Of a DNA stretch of 64,000 bases, positions 9,672 to 20,513 are shown in pieces. The notes beneath the pieces are model-generated. The model saw only the letters and a list, made by a program, of their open reading frames with translations, was not told the origin of the DNA and did not search any database. Each line of letters starts with the position of its first letter. Positions within the stretch are counted from its first letter, which is position 1. The DNA comes from Persicaria tinctoria. Lineage: Eukaryota; Streptophyta; Magnoliopsida; Caryophyllales; Polygonaceae. Position numbers and translations under genes: made by a program. The stretch covers positions 60,151,598-60,215,597 of the forward strand of contig JBANSL010000020.1 of NCBI GenBank assembly GCA_037127255.1. The letters run 5' to 3'.

Positions 9672-10544
9672 GATGGTGCTATGTACACCGGAGACAGGTG
9701 CTATATGCACTCCAAGTCTCCAACGGATGGATCCAGGATCCGTTACAATTACAATATGATATTTGTCCAGTAATTATTGCAAATTGTAAAAAATTACAGT
9801 TTAAAAAAAAAGTAAAAAAATATTACATGGGACCTAATAGAGTAAAAAGTAAAAAGAGAAAAGAAAAGAAAGAGAGTTAGTGATCGTGTTGGTGGTGTTC
9901 GTGGTCTCCGAAGATCCTTCATCTAGGTGGAAGGAACGTCGTGTGATCCACACTTCCCCAGGTGTCGTCTTTGCCCTTTGTGGATTTCTGCATCCGTCTT
10001 TCCGGCGGCGAGACATCGTGTCAGTTGTGCTGTCCCATGCGCTCGTTATCCACTTCTCTACGCCGAGTCTCCGTCTTCTCGTTGCTATGTCCGCTTGTGT
10101 GCTTGGGTCTGGGGTTTCCGGTTTTATTTTGTGTGGTTCTTTTGATGTATTATATGTTTGTATTCGGTTTCCATGTTGTATTTTCTTTTGCTATGTTCTT
10201 GTATGTTTAGACGGCTTGCCGTGTGCCGACTTTGTCGGCCTCTCGAGGTCCGGGCCTGTCCGGCCTCGAATTATTTCCTAATAAAAAAAAAACAGATCTA
10301 TGATTCGCCTTTTTTATATATTAAAAAGAAGAAGAAGAAAGAGAGACAAGAAAAAAAATACAAGGACGGATTCATGATCCATCCTATATAACCCTAAACC
10401 ACTGATGGATCCTAAATCCGTCTGTGTATGTTTTTTTATAGCTTGTAATGATGGATGGACAGATAACATCGTATAGGTGAAACGGATCCTAGATCCGTTC
10501 GACCGGAGTGCATATAGCACCTGCAATGGGTGCATATAGCCACC
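9672..10544. mobile_element. Unclassified inverted-repeat element with GGATC palindromes
   Basis: The left end has AGGTGCTATATGCACTCC, then AACGGATGGATCCAGGATCC and GTTACAATTACAATATGAT. The right end carries the same order inverted: AACGGATCCTAGATCCGTTC and GAGTGCATATAGCACCTGCA. Similarity extends about 90 bp on each arm. No transposase and no clean target duplication were found. A LINE 3' end sits inside it (9880-10292). Confidence 0.55.
9880..10292 (+). mobile_element. LINE-like retrotransposon 3' end with poly(A)
   Basis: The 3' tail reads GACGGCTTGCCGTGTGCCGAC, CTCTCGAGGTCCGGGCCTGTCCGG, TTATTTCCTAATA and then A10. The same ordered hairpin-like motifs precede the poly(A) of copies at 22821-23152, 24742-26137 and 33762-34669. 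The 5' limit is approximate; no reverse transcriptase remains. No convincing target duplication was found because flanks are low-complexity GA-rich. Confidence 0.6.
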
Positions 10545-10559
10545 ACGAAGCAAGTGAAC

Positions 10560-11086
10560 ATCCAAAAGGAGGCCCCCTACTCTAGCCTCTAGATGTGACC
10601 CTTGCAAGAGGTTAAATGTCCAAATCTCACTTTTTACATACGTTGTGTAATTAGTGGGTACTCAAGTCTTCCTTGACTTAACCGAGCCTGTTTGATGACT
10701 TGGTGGTTGGACTTAACGACTCAAGTCCTTTACAGATTAGCACTCGGACCTACAAAGATTAGCCAACAATCTCGAAACCTAACGTTACCCAAAAACATTA
10801 AAATTGAACAACTAGAAGGGACTTAAAAACGACACGAAACCCCAGTCTGCCGATCGTTGGCCGATTTCACCTCGGGCTCGGCCCAAGTACAGCCCAAAAC
10901 CCGGTTCGGACTAGGGCTAAAGTTGAAATCGAGAAATCGACCGGTTCGGGTCCGGCTTGCGGACCGGTAAAGAAAATAAGCGTAGTAGCTCCGGTTTATA
11001 ATATAAAGAGGAATCAAATGCTAGGTCTGGGGTTTTGAGAGGGAGAGAGGAAAACGAAAGAGGAGAACGCAGAGAGAGTTGCAGCA
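10560..11086 (+). promoter_or_regulatory. HYPK upstream region with TATA-like box
   Basis: No gene in this interval. A TATA-like TATAATATAAA lies at 10997-11007, about 80 bp before the HYPK start codon, followed by a purine-rich leader (GAGAGGGAGAGAGGAAAACG) typical of plant 5' untranslated regions. Confidence 0.5.
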
Positions 11087-13030
11087 ATGGAGGCTGGAGA
11101 TGAAGGAATCGAGCGAGTCGCCGAAACCAAGGATCTGCAACAACAGAGCAAAGCATTCGATAAGCTCACCGACCGCGTCGAAGATCGTCAGTTGGATTCC
11201 ACCCGAGTTCAAGAGGTGCTTTTCCGTTTCATCTCCGCTCCTATTTCTTGTCCAATTTCTCTGTTGTTCGATTGATTTTGTCCGTTCTGGAGCTGCGAAT
11301 TCGTTGATTTTAACTAATATGTCCTTACTTTAGATTGAGATTGTGGATAATTGATCGATTCTTCAATTATAGGGTTTTGATGGAATTGAAAACTGAGTTT
11401 GGATTGAAATTTCCTGCTGTTATAAATGGGACGGTGTTTGCAGGCTATGGCATCTATTGCTGCATCAGCGGAAGCAGATGCGAATGCCTTGAGGATGAGG
11501 TATGGAATTGGTTGATCATCTTTTTTTATTTTGTGGCATGAACTGCTTTTTTGGACTCTCGATAAATGCTGTTATTGAATTTCAGCTTAAAAAAAGGTGA
11601 AAGTGAGGCTTTTGATTATAGGGTTGATTGTATTGCAAGTGGTAATTTGATTGAGATTTGATAATCTCCTAATATAATCAGTTTGGTGATGGATCATGGT
11701 TATACGATATTCCATATTCATCAGTTCAAAAAGGAAACAAACACAGATGTTGCTGAAGATACTGGACTGTCAAATTTATGTGTGTCGCTGTACTCTGGTT
11801 GGAAGAGCTAATGAAACCTGTAATAAGATTTTTTTTTGCGTCACTAATTGATTATTGCTGATACAAAGTCTGTACATATATATGTTCCAATTTAGTTGTC
11901 CTATATTCTTTGGTGCATTAGAAGCCAGCATAAACTGAAGAAGTTATTGATGCAATCCTGTAAATTGAGCTGTCTGTAGTTTGTGCATGATATCGTGTGT
12001 AAGAAAGAGTGGTTGGTCAATGTGGGAGTGAGATCCTTTGATGCTTGTTTCTTGTGTGTTTGAGGGATATGTCTGTGGGTCAAAATGTTGAGTGCTCATG
12101 CGCATGTGATGAGGGATTCCGAATGATGAATAAATTGATCTCTCTATAGGGTATTTTTTATTGGGCGGGTTTGGTAAGCTGTCATGAAATTCATGTTGTG
12201 CATGTTTTGTGTGTGTCAGAGTGTTTGTTGTGTGTTTGGAGGTTATGTCTTTGGGTAAAATGTTAAGGGGTTATGTGCTTGTGATGAGGGTTTCTGAATG
12301 TCTCCACAACACAAATTGGATGATAGGGCAGGTAGCATGTAAAACAATAGAGTCCAGGTTTTGGGCCGGGTTTGTAGCTCACCTCATCCTCGGTGTCGGT
12401 GACATTTTTTCCTTGTCTAATTTGTGTTGTGGAGATATATTGTCGACTCTTGACAGACTAGTTGTGGCAGCTTTTCTCATGCATAAAGATGGCCAAAAAG
12501 ATTTTGGCACAAATTAAACTTTCGTCTTTAATTTATGGCATAAGCACTCAACATTTGACCCACCGACATAATATCATGCAACATTTTGGCACACAAAAGT
12601 TCTGCGTAATCTACAAGGAGCTTACCATAAATGCAGCCAAACATAATAACCTGAGATTTCTAGTTTCTACAGCTGAAGTACTTAGCACTCAACATTATAC
12701 ATATATGCTGGTTGAGAACTCGTGCTGCTTATCATTTTTAACTTGCTACTCTGCAAGAACAAGTGTGGTAGATTCAAGAACCTATCTTGCCTTTGTGACA
12801 GGGAAAAAGAGTTGGCAGCTGTTAAGATTAACGCAGCTGAGGTTGACATTATTGCTAGTGAACTCGAGGTATTGACACTTTCAGGCTATTCACGTATTAT
12901 CCATTATCGATTCTGTTAAAAATCTAATGCAACCCCATCTTGATTCCAGCTAGACAAAAAGGTTGCAGAGAGAACCTTAAGGGAGCACAAGGGCAATGCT
13001 GTTGCTGCCATCCGATCACTTCTTTACTAG
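11087..13030 (+). CDS. HYPK: HYPK, huntingtin-interacting protein K homologue (4 exons)
   Basis: Small regulatory partner of the ribosome-associated NatA N-terminal acetyltransferase; known in animals and plants. Coding exons are 11087-11215, 11444-11499, 12802-12868 and 12950-13030 (129+56+67+81 nt = 110 residues plus stop), and every junction keeps frame with GT-AG ends. The N-terminus has GIERVAETKDLQQQSKAFDK and DRVEDRQLDSTRVQE; the middle has AMASIAAS..ANALRMR; the C-terminus carries the UBA-like segment AAVKINAAEVDIIASELE then LDKKVAERTLREHKGNAVAA, ending RSLLY. Length and motif order match plant HYPK proteins. The start is set by the conserved N-terminus and the nearby TATA-like box. 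The gene is convergent with PHYB. Confidence 0.93.
12301..12435. repeat. Small foldback in HYPK intron 2
   Basis: TCTCCACAACACAAATT at 12301-12317 is exactly inverted at 12419-12435 (AATTTGTGTTGTGGAGA), with a 101-bp loop. A diverged direct repeat of about 75 bp (GTGTGTTTG(A)GGG.TATGTCT.TGGGT.AAAATGTT) precedes it at about 12055 and 12230. Possibly a degraded MITE. Confidence 0.6.
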
Positions 13031-13938
13031 AAACACTCGCAAACTTTCAAATGTATCACTGTTTTACTAGAAACAATTTGCAGCAAACATTCAAATGTTT
13101 TTGACATCCGGTTGCTCTCAAATCATAAGACTTCCCCCGACTCGAGTTTCTTGCCATCCATCTTTATAGAGCACTTTGTAGCTTTCCCATCTTGTTGACT
13201 TGGTTTTTTTTTACAGTGTTATCTTTGGTGTATGGTTTAAATTACACATTACTGTGATTTCTAACAAGAACATATCAGTAACTAAATAAAAAAATGAAAA
13301 AAAAAACAGAAATGACTATATGTAACAGATCCGGTAAATGACGCATTTACACATCAAACAGTTCAATAAAATTGGTCAGGTTAAACCAAGTTAACGAGCA
13401 CATTGTAATATAATATATCCCAGTTCGACAGCAACAAGCATACCGACTACATTGGGTTACAAAGTGAGTAGCTGGAAATATGAACTGCATATCCATAGCT
13501 CACATTGTACAACAATTATCCCAATTCCCAAACTTATTTTAGATACAACTTTTACTGAGATTCCGAGGATTTAACCCGATTACCTTATTTGACATCTCAC
13601 GACTACAGCCTCTGCTGGAAAAAACCCGAGCAAGCTTAGCTTCCGAGGATCCTGCTAAAAGAAACTGCAAGTGACAGCTAAACGTAATAACTGCATCCAA
13701 GTGCAATAACATCCTTCACACCATGAGGGTAGACGAAGGTTGCATTTCGTGCAAGGGGTTGGTTGGCTTCATCCAGAGCTGTTTCTCTTGAGACAGGGGG
13801 GTCATCTATCACACACCCTCAGAGCTACTTGTCGGTCAATCCGTGAATATTTTACAAGGTTATAACTTCAACTACGGGGTTACTATCGATAGATAAAACT
13901 TGATGATGAACCACGGCGTTTTGACATGGTCAAACTCG
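13031..13938. other. Intergenic space between the convergent HYPK and PHYB 3' ends
   Basis: Contains the 3' untranslated regions of both genes. AATAAAATTGG near 13365 could be a poly(A) signal for HYPK. No other gene or repeat recognised. Confidence 0.5.
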
Positions 13939-16900
13939 TCATGGCTCGCTCTGTGGCATAGGGAGTTCAAGACTGATGACAAAGTAGCATCTTTCAGACT
14001 CTCTGATGTACTGAACTTCACCGTTCATAAGCTTCAAAATCTTACGGCACATGCTCAAGCCTAGGCCTTCCTGCGTTGCCCATCTACTGCTATGGAACAT
14101 GTCCTGGATCAGATCAGGTGGAAGCCCTTCACCTGGACACACCATCCTACAACAGCAAGAAAGCATATTTCCGGGCACAATGGTAACCTCATGAGAAATT
14201 GAGAAGAGCAACAAAACATAGCCGAACCCTTTCCGCATAAAGGGCAAAACATTAATATGCAAATACAAGGTATGGAATACACAATCTAAAACTAGTCTCA
14301 GGATTTCAAGAATACGCAATCCCAGAAACACATATGAAAAGCACAAAACCATCCTAACAAACTGACCCAATTTTTTTTTAACACCTCTCATGGACCACAT
14401 GCCTGATCATCGCTTTTTATTATAGGAAGGTAAATCACTTTGCAACTAGTCAATCGAAATTCATGTGATTCAACCACTGAAAATCCAATTTCCACTCTCA
14501 ATAGTCTATATTCATATATCAGCTCCTTGTTTTAGTAAACAAAACCATCGCATTGACACCCATCTTTGAATCCTACTATTTCCCCTATGATAACTGGTGG
14601 GGGGCCGATCTAGCCTATAAAATAAAGGAAAGCCCACATAATGGAAACACTTAAAGTTATTGACCAGACAACATAAAGGTATTCACAAGTAAAAACAAAA
14701 TAGGGAAAAAAGTGAGCATTAAAACAACAGTAGGATGTCGGTTAGCTAAATTATTTGCAAGACGAATCAGAGGCAGGCTAACCTGAATGCAATCTGCAAA
14801 GCAGTTAATCCATCAGAAACTTCTTTCACCGAAGGCTGAACATGAATCTCCACCCAGCCATCAGGAGATGGAGCATAGCGCACCATATTTAACAGGAAAT
14901 CTGCCAAGACTTGCTGAATTCTAGCTTGATCACCAACTACGGCTAGTGTTTTGATTTCTTCGGGAATATCTCTGATCAACTGCAAACCTCTTTCCCTCAA
15001 CAATATCATCACTTGACTAACAACAGCATTGATGACACTTCCCAATAAAAATTCATCTCTTTCCAGCTCCAATGATCTGAAATAAAAATAAATCAACCTT
15101 ATCAATTATATACTTAAAATGCATGTATGCAGATGCACACTCCAAAGGAATATAAAAAAAAAACATGCCTGAAAATGCATTTGTATAAGGAATAAAAATC
15201 AAGTCATAAAGAAAACAAAGGAGTACAAGAGAAATGTCATTTGAGTAGTAATATGTTCAGATAAATATAAACAAAATTGTTTAATTCCTTTCCGCTTCCA
15301 AATCAAATGCATTCCTCAAAATTTAATGATGCAAATTAAGTCTTCAAGAAATCCATTATAGTATTAATCAATTATAGAATGGCAGAGCCGAAAATTTACC
15401 CATCTTCTATTCTTTCCAGATGTATGTCTCCTAAAATCATCCTCATTTGCTTCTCACAAGCAGAATTTGTCTGAACAAACTGCTTCTGGTCCTCACTTAA
15501 ATCTGTGGCTTCCAAAAGCGAGTTCGTGAACCGAATCCCATTCAATGGATTCTTTATTTCTTGGCAAAGATAGGCTAATTTCTTCATCCTTTCAAAGCAT
15601 ATCCTCTCCTGTTGTCTTTGGACTTTCAGAGCTTGTTGCAGTTCAGGACTAGCAATCTGCAAGAAGCAAAATGCCCCAATAATCTGCCCATCCAAATTAA
15701 TTCTCTTATTTGCAGTCAACAAAGCTTGAACAAACTTCCCATTCCGATCAAAGAAAGAAAATGGGTGCTGGTCACTGTCATGCCCTCCAATTGCACTATG
15801 CAAAACAATCATGAATTTTGTCAAAGCATCAGGGCCCTTGAGTCGACAACACCCACCAAAAACCTCTCCAACCAGCATTTTCCCTATTACATCTCCTCTG
15901 TTCCATCCAGTAAGCTTTTCCATAGCTACATTCCACTCAGTGCAACATGTATTCTCATCCGAAGCAAATATGGGAGGGATTAAAGGATTTGGGCTATGAA
16001 CTATGGCTTTGTAATCCCCTTGTATATTGATGAATTTATCCATGACAATTTTTTGGCCTGTCACATCCTGGCCAACAAAGCACACTCCAACTATTTTGTT
16101 CGTCAAATCTTTGCTTGAACATGCATTTACCACCACATAAACAGCCTTGTCACTCTGATCTGGGTTAAATGTTCTCAACTTAATCTCTACATTCTTATCT
16201 TCTTCACCTGAAAAAGAGACATATGATAAGCTACTCATCGGAGATTAAGCAAAATACATTTCAAAATTCAAACTACAAATAAGAAAGCTTCGACATGTTC
16301 TGGTAATGATCTAAACCGACTGAAGAAAATTGAAGGGTATATTATAAGTAAAAGATGTAACAATAAAGCAAAGGCAGTATGTCTTGAGTATATTATACTA
16401 TAATAAGGATTTGCAAAGAAGTTTAAAGATATGTGGCCTGAGAGCCATACGGCAACTAATAGTAATTTGAAGGTTTAAGAATAGCAATCTACTTTAATCC
16501 ACCTACATTGAGATGCTAATCTTTATATATCAGCTAAGTGGCATGTGGAAGTCAGATAACATGCCTCCAAATTTTAAACTCATTAATCCATAAAATAAAA
16601 AAACCTTTACAGAAGTTAGACATTTTATTTACGATTGTTTCTCCTTTTAGGCTGATGTTGTAACAAACTATCTTAGTCAACAATTCCAACTAAAATCTAC
16701 CTGTTTTAGCTTTCCTAAATCCAAACAACAATAAGATTTAGCCTACATCTAAAATCACACATGCAATATATATTTCACTCTAAACCAAACAATGAGTCCT
16801 ATTACCTCTTGAAGCATGATCAAGCAATTTCTCCACAGTCTCTACCGATTCCTTGTACACAAGGTCATGTACCAAGGATTTCCCCATGGCTTCCTCAACT

Positions 16901-18924
16901 GAGAGCCCGGTCAATTCTGCAGCCTTTGCATTCCAGCCATTTATACGCCCATTGATATCAACTGCAAAGATAGGAGCTGTGGCAGTCTCTATCAACCTCA
17001 CCATTTCTCTAGCAACAGAGCTGAGTTCATCCATTCCTTGCAACTCAAGCTCCCCAGGATGGGCATGCACAACAGCTCTCGACTGGGTGTAGATATCGTC
17101 CTTGAAGGAATCGCGCAGGATAAGCTGCAAAGAGTGGATTGCATCCATCTCTGCACTTTCCCAGGGCAAGCTACGACTTTTGACCACTTCCAAAAAGGCT
17201 TTAAATGAAGAACGCGGATGCATTCTCTGTCCGTCATCTTTGTCCTCAGGATGGTGTTTTGCACCTCCCCACTTGATCTCTTTTGCTGTGTGAGACCTGA
17301 ACCAGAAAAGATAATCCCTTTTGGTAATATATGCAACCGCCATACCACAAACAGCATCACCCAGGGTGGCAGCCCCATGGTATCCAGCATCGGCCAAACT
17401 GTCAGTACTCAAACCAGTTGAATCCCCATGGTAAGCTAAAAGCCATTCAACAATATCCTTAATCTGAGCTTCAGTTGGGGTTACACCAAGTGGATAGTAC
17501 TTCCCTAGGTAATAAAGAGCCGCACCATCACATTTAACAAGGTCCATAATAGAAGGGCTTTGAGTGACAATACCAGTGGGCGAGTCTCTAAGGAGCATGT
17601 CACACAAAAGGGTTTGGGTCCTCAAGACATGTTTCTCCAGCATCTGTGTGGCCAATTGGAGCTCCATGTTCAGCTGCAATCCAAAGGCCTGCATCAAGAA
17701 CTCACAAGCATATCGAAGGGGAAATGGGATGGACCTAGGAGATGTGTGATGACACACAACCAGACCCCACAACCTCATTGAACTTCTACTACCAACGGCC
17801 TCATCATCATTAGCATTGATGATAACTGCCATGACCAAAGACGCAATCGAACCCATATTAGCCATATACTGGGAATGGCACCCATGAGGAGCCCGGAGTG
17901 TGGAACCCACCAAGCAAAGAGGATGTGCTAGCTGCTCATCCTGAACGACAGAAACAGGAGTAGCATGACAATCTACAATCATTCTAACGCGGTTCTGCTT
18001 GAACAAAAATCTCGAAGCTTGGGGAATATCAGTAGCAGGGTAATGTAACCCGAGATAAGGCTCCAAATCCGACCGCTTGCTCTCGGCCACAACCTCGCCA
18101 TGCTCGTCATCATGAAACTTGTACACCATAACCCTATCATACCCGGTAAGCTCCCTCACACTCTCCACCACCGTCTCACAAAGAAGCTTGATATCCCCAC
18201 CAGGCAATGACTGTAAGTGTGAAATTGCACGCACAGCCAGCTTCTGGGACTGCACTGCACCCGCAATTGAAAGCGCGGGATCCTCGGTCCTGGCTGGTTC
18301 CAAATCAATCACAATTCCCACATCAACTCTATGTAGAATAGCATAAAATGGCTTCCCGGAAACCCTAGAGTGGATCCAAACGGGGTTTAGGAGGGTGATT
18401 TCTCGAGCAGCGAAGGCCTTTTCAAGCAAGAGGCCGCTCGAGGGGGTGAAGAGGGTACGGACATCGGTCCCAATTGTAAGAAGCTCGGACCTTTCGAGAC
18501 TAGGTACGGTGTGAGGGTTAAGGCCGAGCAACTCCCGGGCGTTCTCACTGTAAGCGATGACTCTGAGATTGGATTCGCTGATGGCGATCATGCAGCCGAC
18601 GGGCTGAATGAGGCCACCGCGCTGAATCCGGGATAGGTAAGCGGTGATTTGCTTCTCAGGTACGGACTGTTGGTCAGTGGTGGTGGTTTTCACGGACTGA
18701 GAGTAATCAAACGACTTACCAGACTGGCCGGACTGCTCGAACACGGCGTGGAGGCGTGCGTCAACAGTGTACTGAGCAACGGCCCTGCTGACCGACTCGG
18801 AGGGGTTCGAGCTGGGGTGTTTGGAGGTACCGCCGACGGGGGCGTGGGCGGCGGCGGAGGCGTTGAGGAGGGAGTGGGGTTGCATAGAGGAGTGCGTGGC
18901 CCTGCTACTGCTCCCGGAAGCCAT
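13939..18924 (-). CDS. PHYB: Phytochrome B (red/far-red photoreceptor, 4 exons)
   Basis: Bilin photoreceptor that moves from cytosol to nucleus in red light and inactivates PIF transcription factors. Coding exons are 18924-16806, 16207-15400, 15076-14783 and 14146-13939 (2119+808+294+208 nt = 1142 residues plus stop); all junctions are GT-AG and in frame. Order: Ser-rich N-terminal extension; N-PAS with [23 protein letters not shown] with [12 protein letters not shown] and the chromophore-binding cysteine in [19 protein letters not shown] (residue 349); PHY with HPRSSF in the tongue; two PAS repeats; and a histidine-kinase-related region where [10 protein letters not shown] lacks the phosphoacceptor His, as usual in plants. 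The extension and overall identity point to PHYB rather than PHYA, C or E. Unusual: IQPVG where the family has IQPFG. Confidence 0.97.
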
Positions 18925-19380
18925 TGGCGGTGCGGAATTGAGCTGAAATTGGGGGTCAGGAAGGTCAGGGAAACCCTAGGTCCGCCATGGGAGGGGGATT
19001 TGTGTGGAGGAGGAAGAAATTGAGATGAAGAAAATGGGGAGTGTGGAGGGAGAAAGTGGAATCATGGGACTATGGGAGGGCGAATGGGGGATTTGATTGG
19101 CGGTGTTGGTTGCTTAGGCACCCCATCCGCCTTCAGTGCGACTCAGATTTTTCAATCACTGAAATGGAGTATTGACGTTGCAGGAAATTAATTAAAAAAA
19201 AGTTTTTTAAAAAAAATTGTTTGAAGGGTAACTTTAACAAAACGGCTCTTAGTTTCAGCTTAATTTATAGTGGATAAATTACAAGACAAAACCCTTAAAT
19301 TAGGGTCTTTTTCACAAGACCACCCATTAATTTATAAATTACAGAAAAGCCTATAAAATTGGTTTCCTAAGCCTATAAAA
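18925..19380 (-). promoter_or_regulatory. PHYB leader and proximal promoter
   Basis: Purine-rich on the plus strand, CT-rich on the PHYB strand, without a clear TATA box. Distal to it, 19270-19375 carries ATAAATTACAAGACAAAACCC and CACAAGACCACCC, resembling one terminus of a Mutator-like element; no partner end was found. Confidence 0.4.
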
Positions 19381-19383
19381 TTA

Positions 19384-19529
19384 GAGCATCCCCAACCGCT
19401 CTTGTAAAATAGAGAAAAATGGCAATTTTAGAGGAAATATGAGTTTTTTAACCCCAACAGCTCTTGTAAAACTATCTGTGAAATAGAGAAATGGAGAGAG
19501 AGGGAAAATCTTTAAATTTAGAGGGAGTG
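19384..19529. mobile_element. One-ended Tourist-like MITE fragment
   Basis: TTA followed by GAGCATCCCCAACCGCTCTTG is a typical Tourist/Harbinger MITE terminus. It is followed by a second internal phrase CCCCAACAGCTCTTGTAAAA. No inverted partner was found before the intact MITE that starts at 19533. Confidence 0.55.
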
Positions 19530-19532
19530 TTA

Positions 19533-19797
19533 GAGCATGCCCAACAGTTTCTCTAAAAAATTCTCCAAAATGGAGAATTATAGATCACATATTCTGAACT
19601 TTTTTGGGCTGAATTCCAACAGATTCTCTATTATGGAGTTTATCCCAAAATATACAGAATTTTCTCCAAATTTAGAGAATCTCCTCCATTTCTTCTCCCC
19701 ATTCTCTATTTTTGAGAATGTAATGGGGAAGCTGTTGGACCAAAATCAACTTAATATTCTCCAAAAACCCAATATGGAGAATCTGTTGGGGATGCTC
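19533..19797. mobile_element. Tourist-like (Harbinger) MITE, intact
   Basis: A 265-bp element flanked by TTA on both sides (19530-19532 and 19798-19800). Ends are GAGCATGCCCAACAG and, inverted, GAGCATCCCCAACAG (14 of 15 identical). Internal CTGTTGG phrases near 19620 and 19733 repeat the terminal motif. About 600 bp upstream of the PHYB start codon. Confidence 0.88.
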
Positions 19798-19800
19798 TTA

Positions 19801-20330
19801 GAATCTCTAAAATTAAATGTATTCACCCCTTTCAATATTTACCTATTTAATTTGTTCATTGGTTGTTTTCTATTGATTTAATTAAGTTATTGGAATTTTA
19901 TTTATTAAATTATGAATTTACGCATTTATTATAGTGTATAATAGGGAAAATTGCATAAAATAGCACGAACTTTATGTATAGTTGCACTCAGTGGCACGAA
20001 CTTAAAAAGGTACAAAAATAATCACCAACTTTGGGGTTTAGTTGCGGTCAGTGACACGTACCACTGATCTCGCTAATGTGGATTAGTGGGGGTGCTTACA
20101 TGAATTTTTTTTTAATTAAAAGGGCATATATATATCGATATATGAATTAGTGGGAATGCTTACATTGATTTTTTTTTTTAAATTAAAAGTCATAAAAGAT
20201 GTGCTCAAATTATAAAATTAGTTAGGTGCCATTTTTATGTTTTGTTTCATGTGATTCCAAATCAAAGATAATTGTGACAAATATAACATTTGTAAATTAA
20301 AATAACTATTACCAATTACCACATTCATGG
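19801..20330. other. No gene seen; possible single transposon terminus
   Basis: AT-rich. GGGAAAATTGCATAAAATAGCACGAAC near 19944 and AGTGGCACGAACTTAAAAAGG resemble Mutator-like subterminal sequence, but no inverted partner or target duplication was found. Confidence 0.35.
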
Positions 20331-20339
20331 TAAACATTT

Positions 20340-20513
20340 GAGTAGCAAAATGACATAAATAGAAAACCAACATTTGGTTAGCACAAACCAAACTGGATTC
20401 TAATCACCCAAGGCCCCTGGACATTCTCCGGTTTTAATCCAGAAAATTTCATGGATATGAGATCGCACCAGAGGCCGTTTCAGACCTCTGCTTTAGTATT
20501 TTATATAGATAGA
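20340..20513 (-). mobile_element. Helitron-like 5' end (partial)
   Basis: On the minus strand the sequence begins TCTATCTATATAAAATACTA, preceded by A, followed by AAGCAGAGG and a short hairpin (CAGAGG..CCTCTG). The 5'-TC with TATATAAAA tract fits plant Helitrons. No Rep/helicase or 3' hairpin-CTRR found; the inner limit is arbitrary. Confidence 0.4.

Noticed and set aside
9860..10345. 3' transduction by the LINE copy, using AAGAAAGAGAG as target duplication
   Set aside because: The match is in GA-rich low-complexity DNA on both sides and could easily be chance.
12462..12919. Frames of 137 and 65 codons inside HYPK
   Set aside because: They read through intron 2 and exon 3 in the wrong phase; the spliced HYPK frame explains the coding signal.
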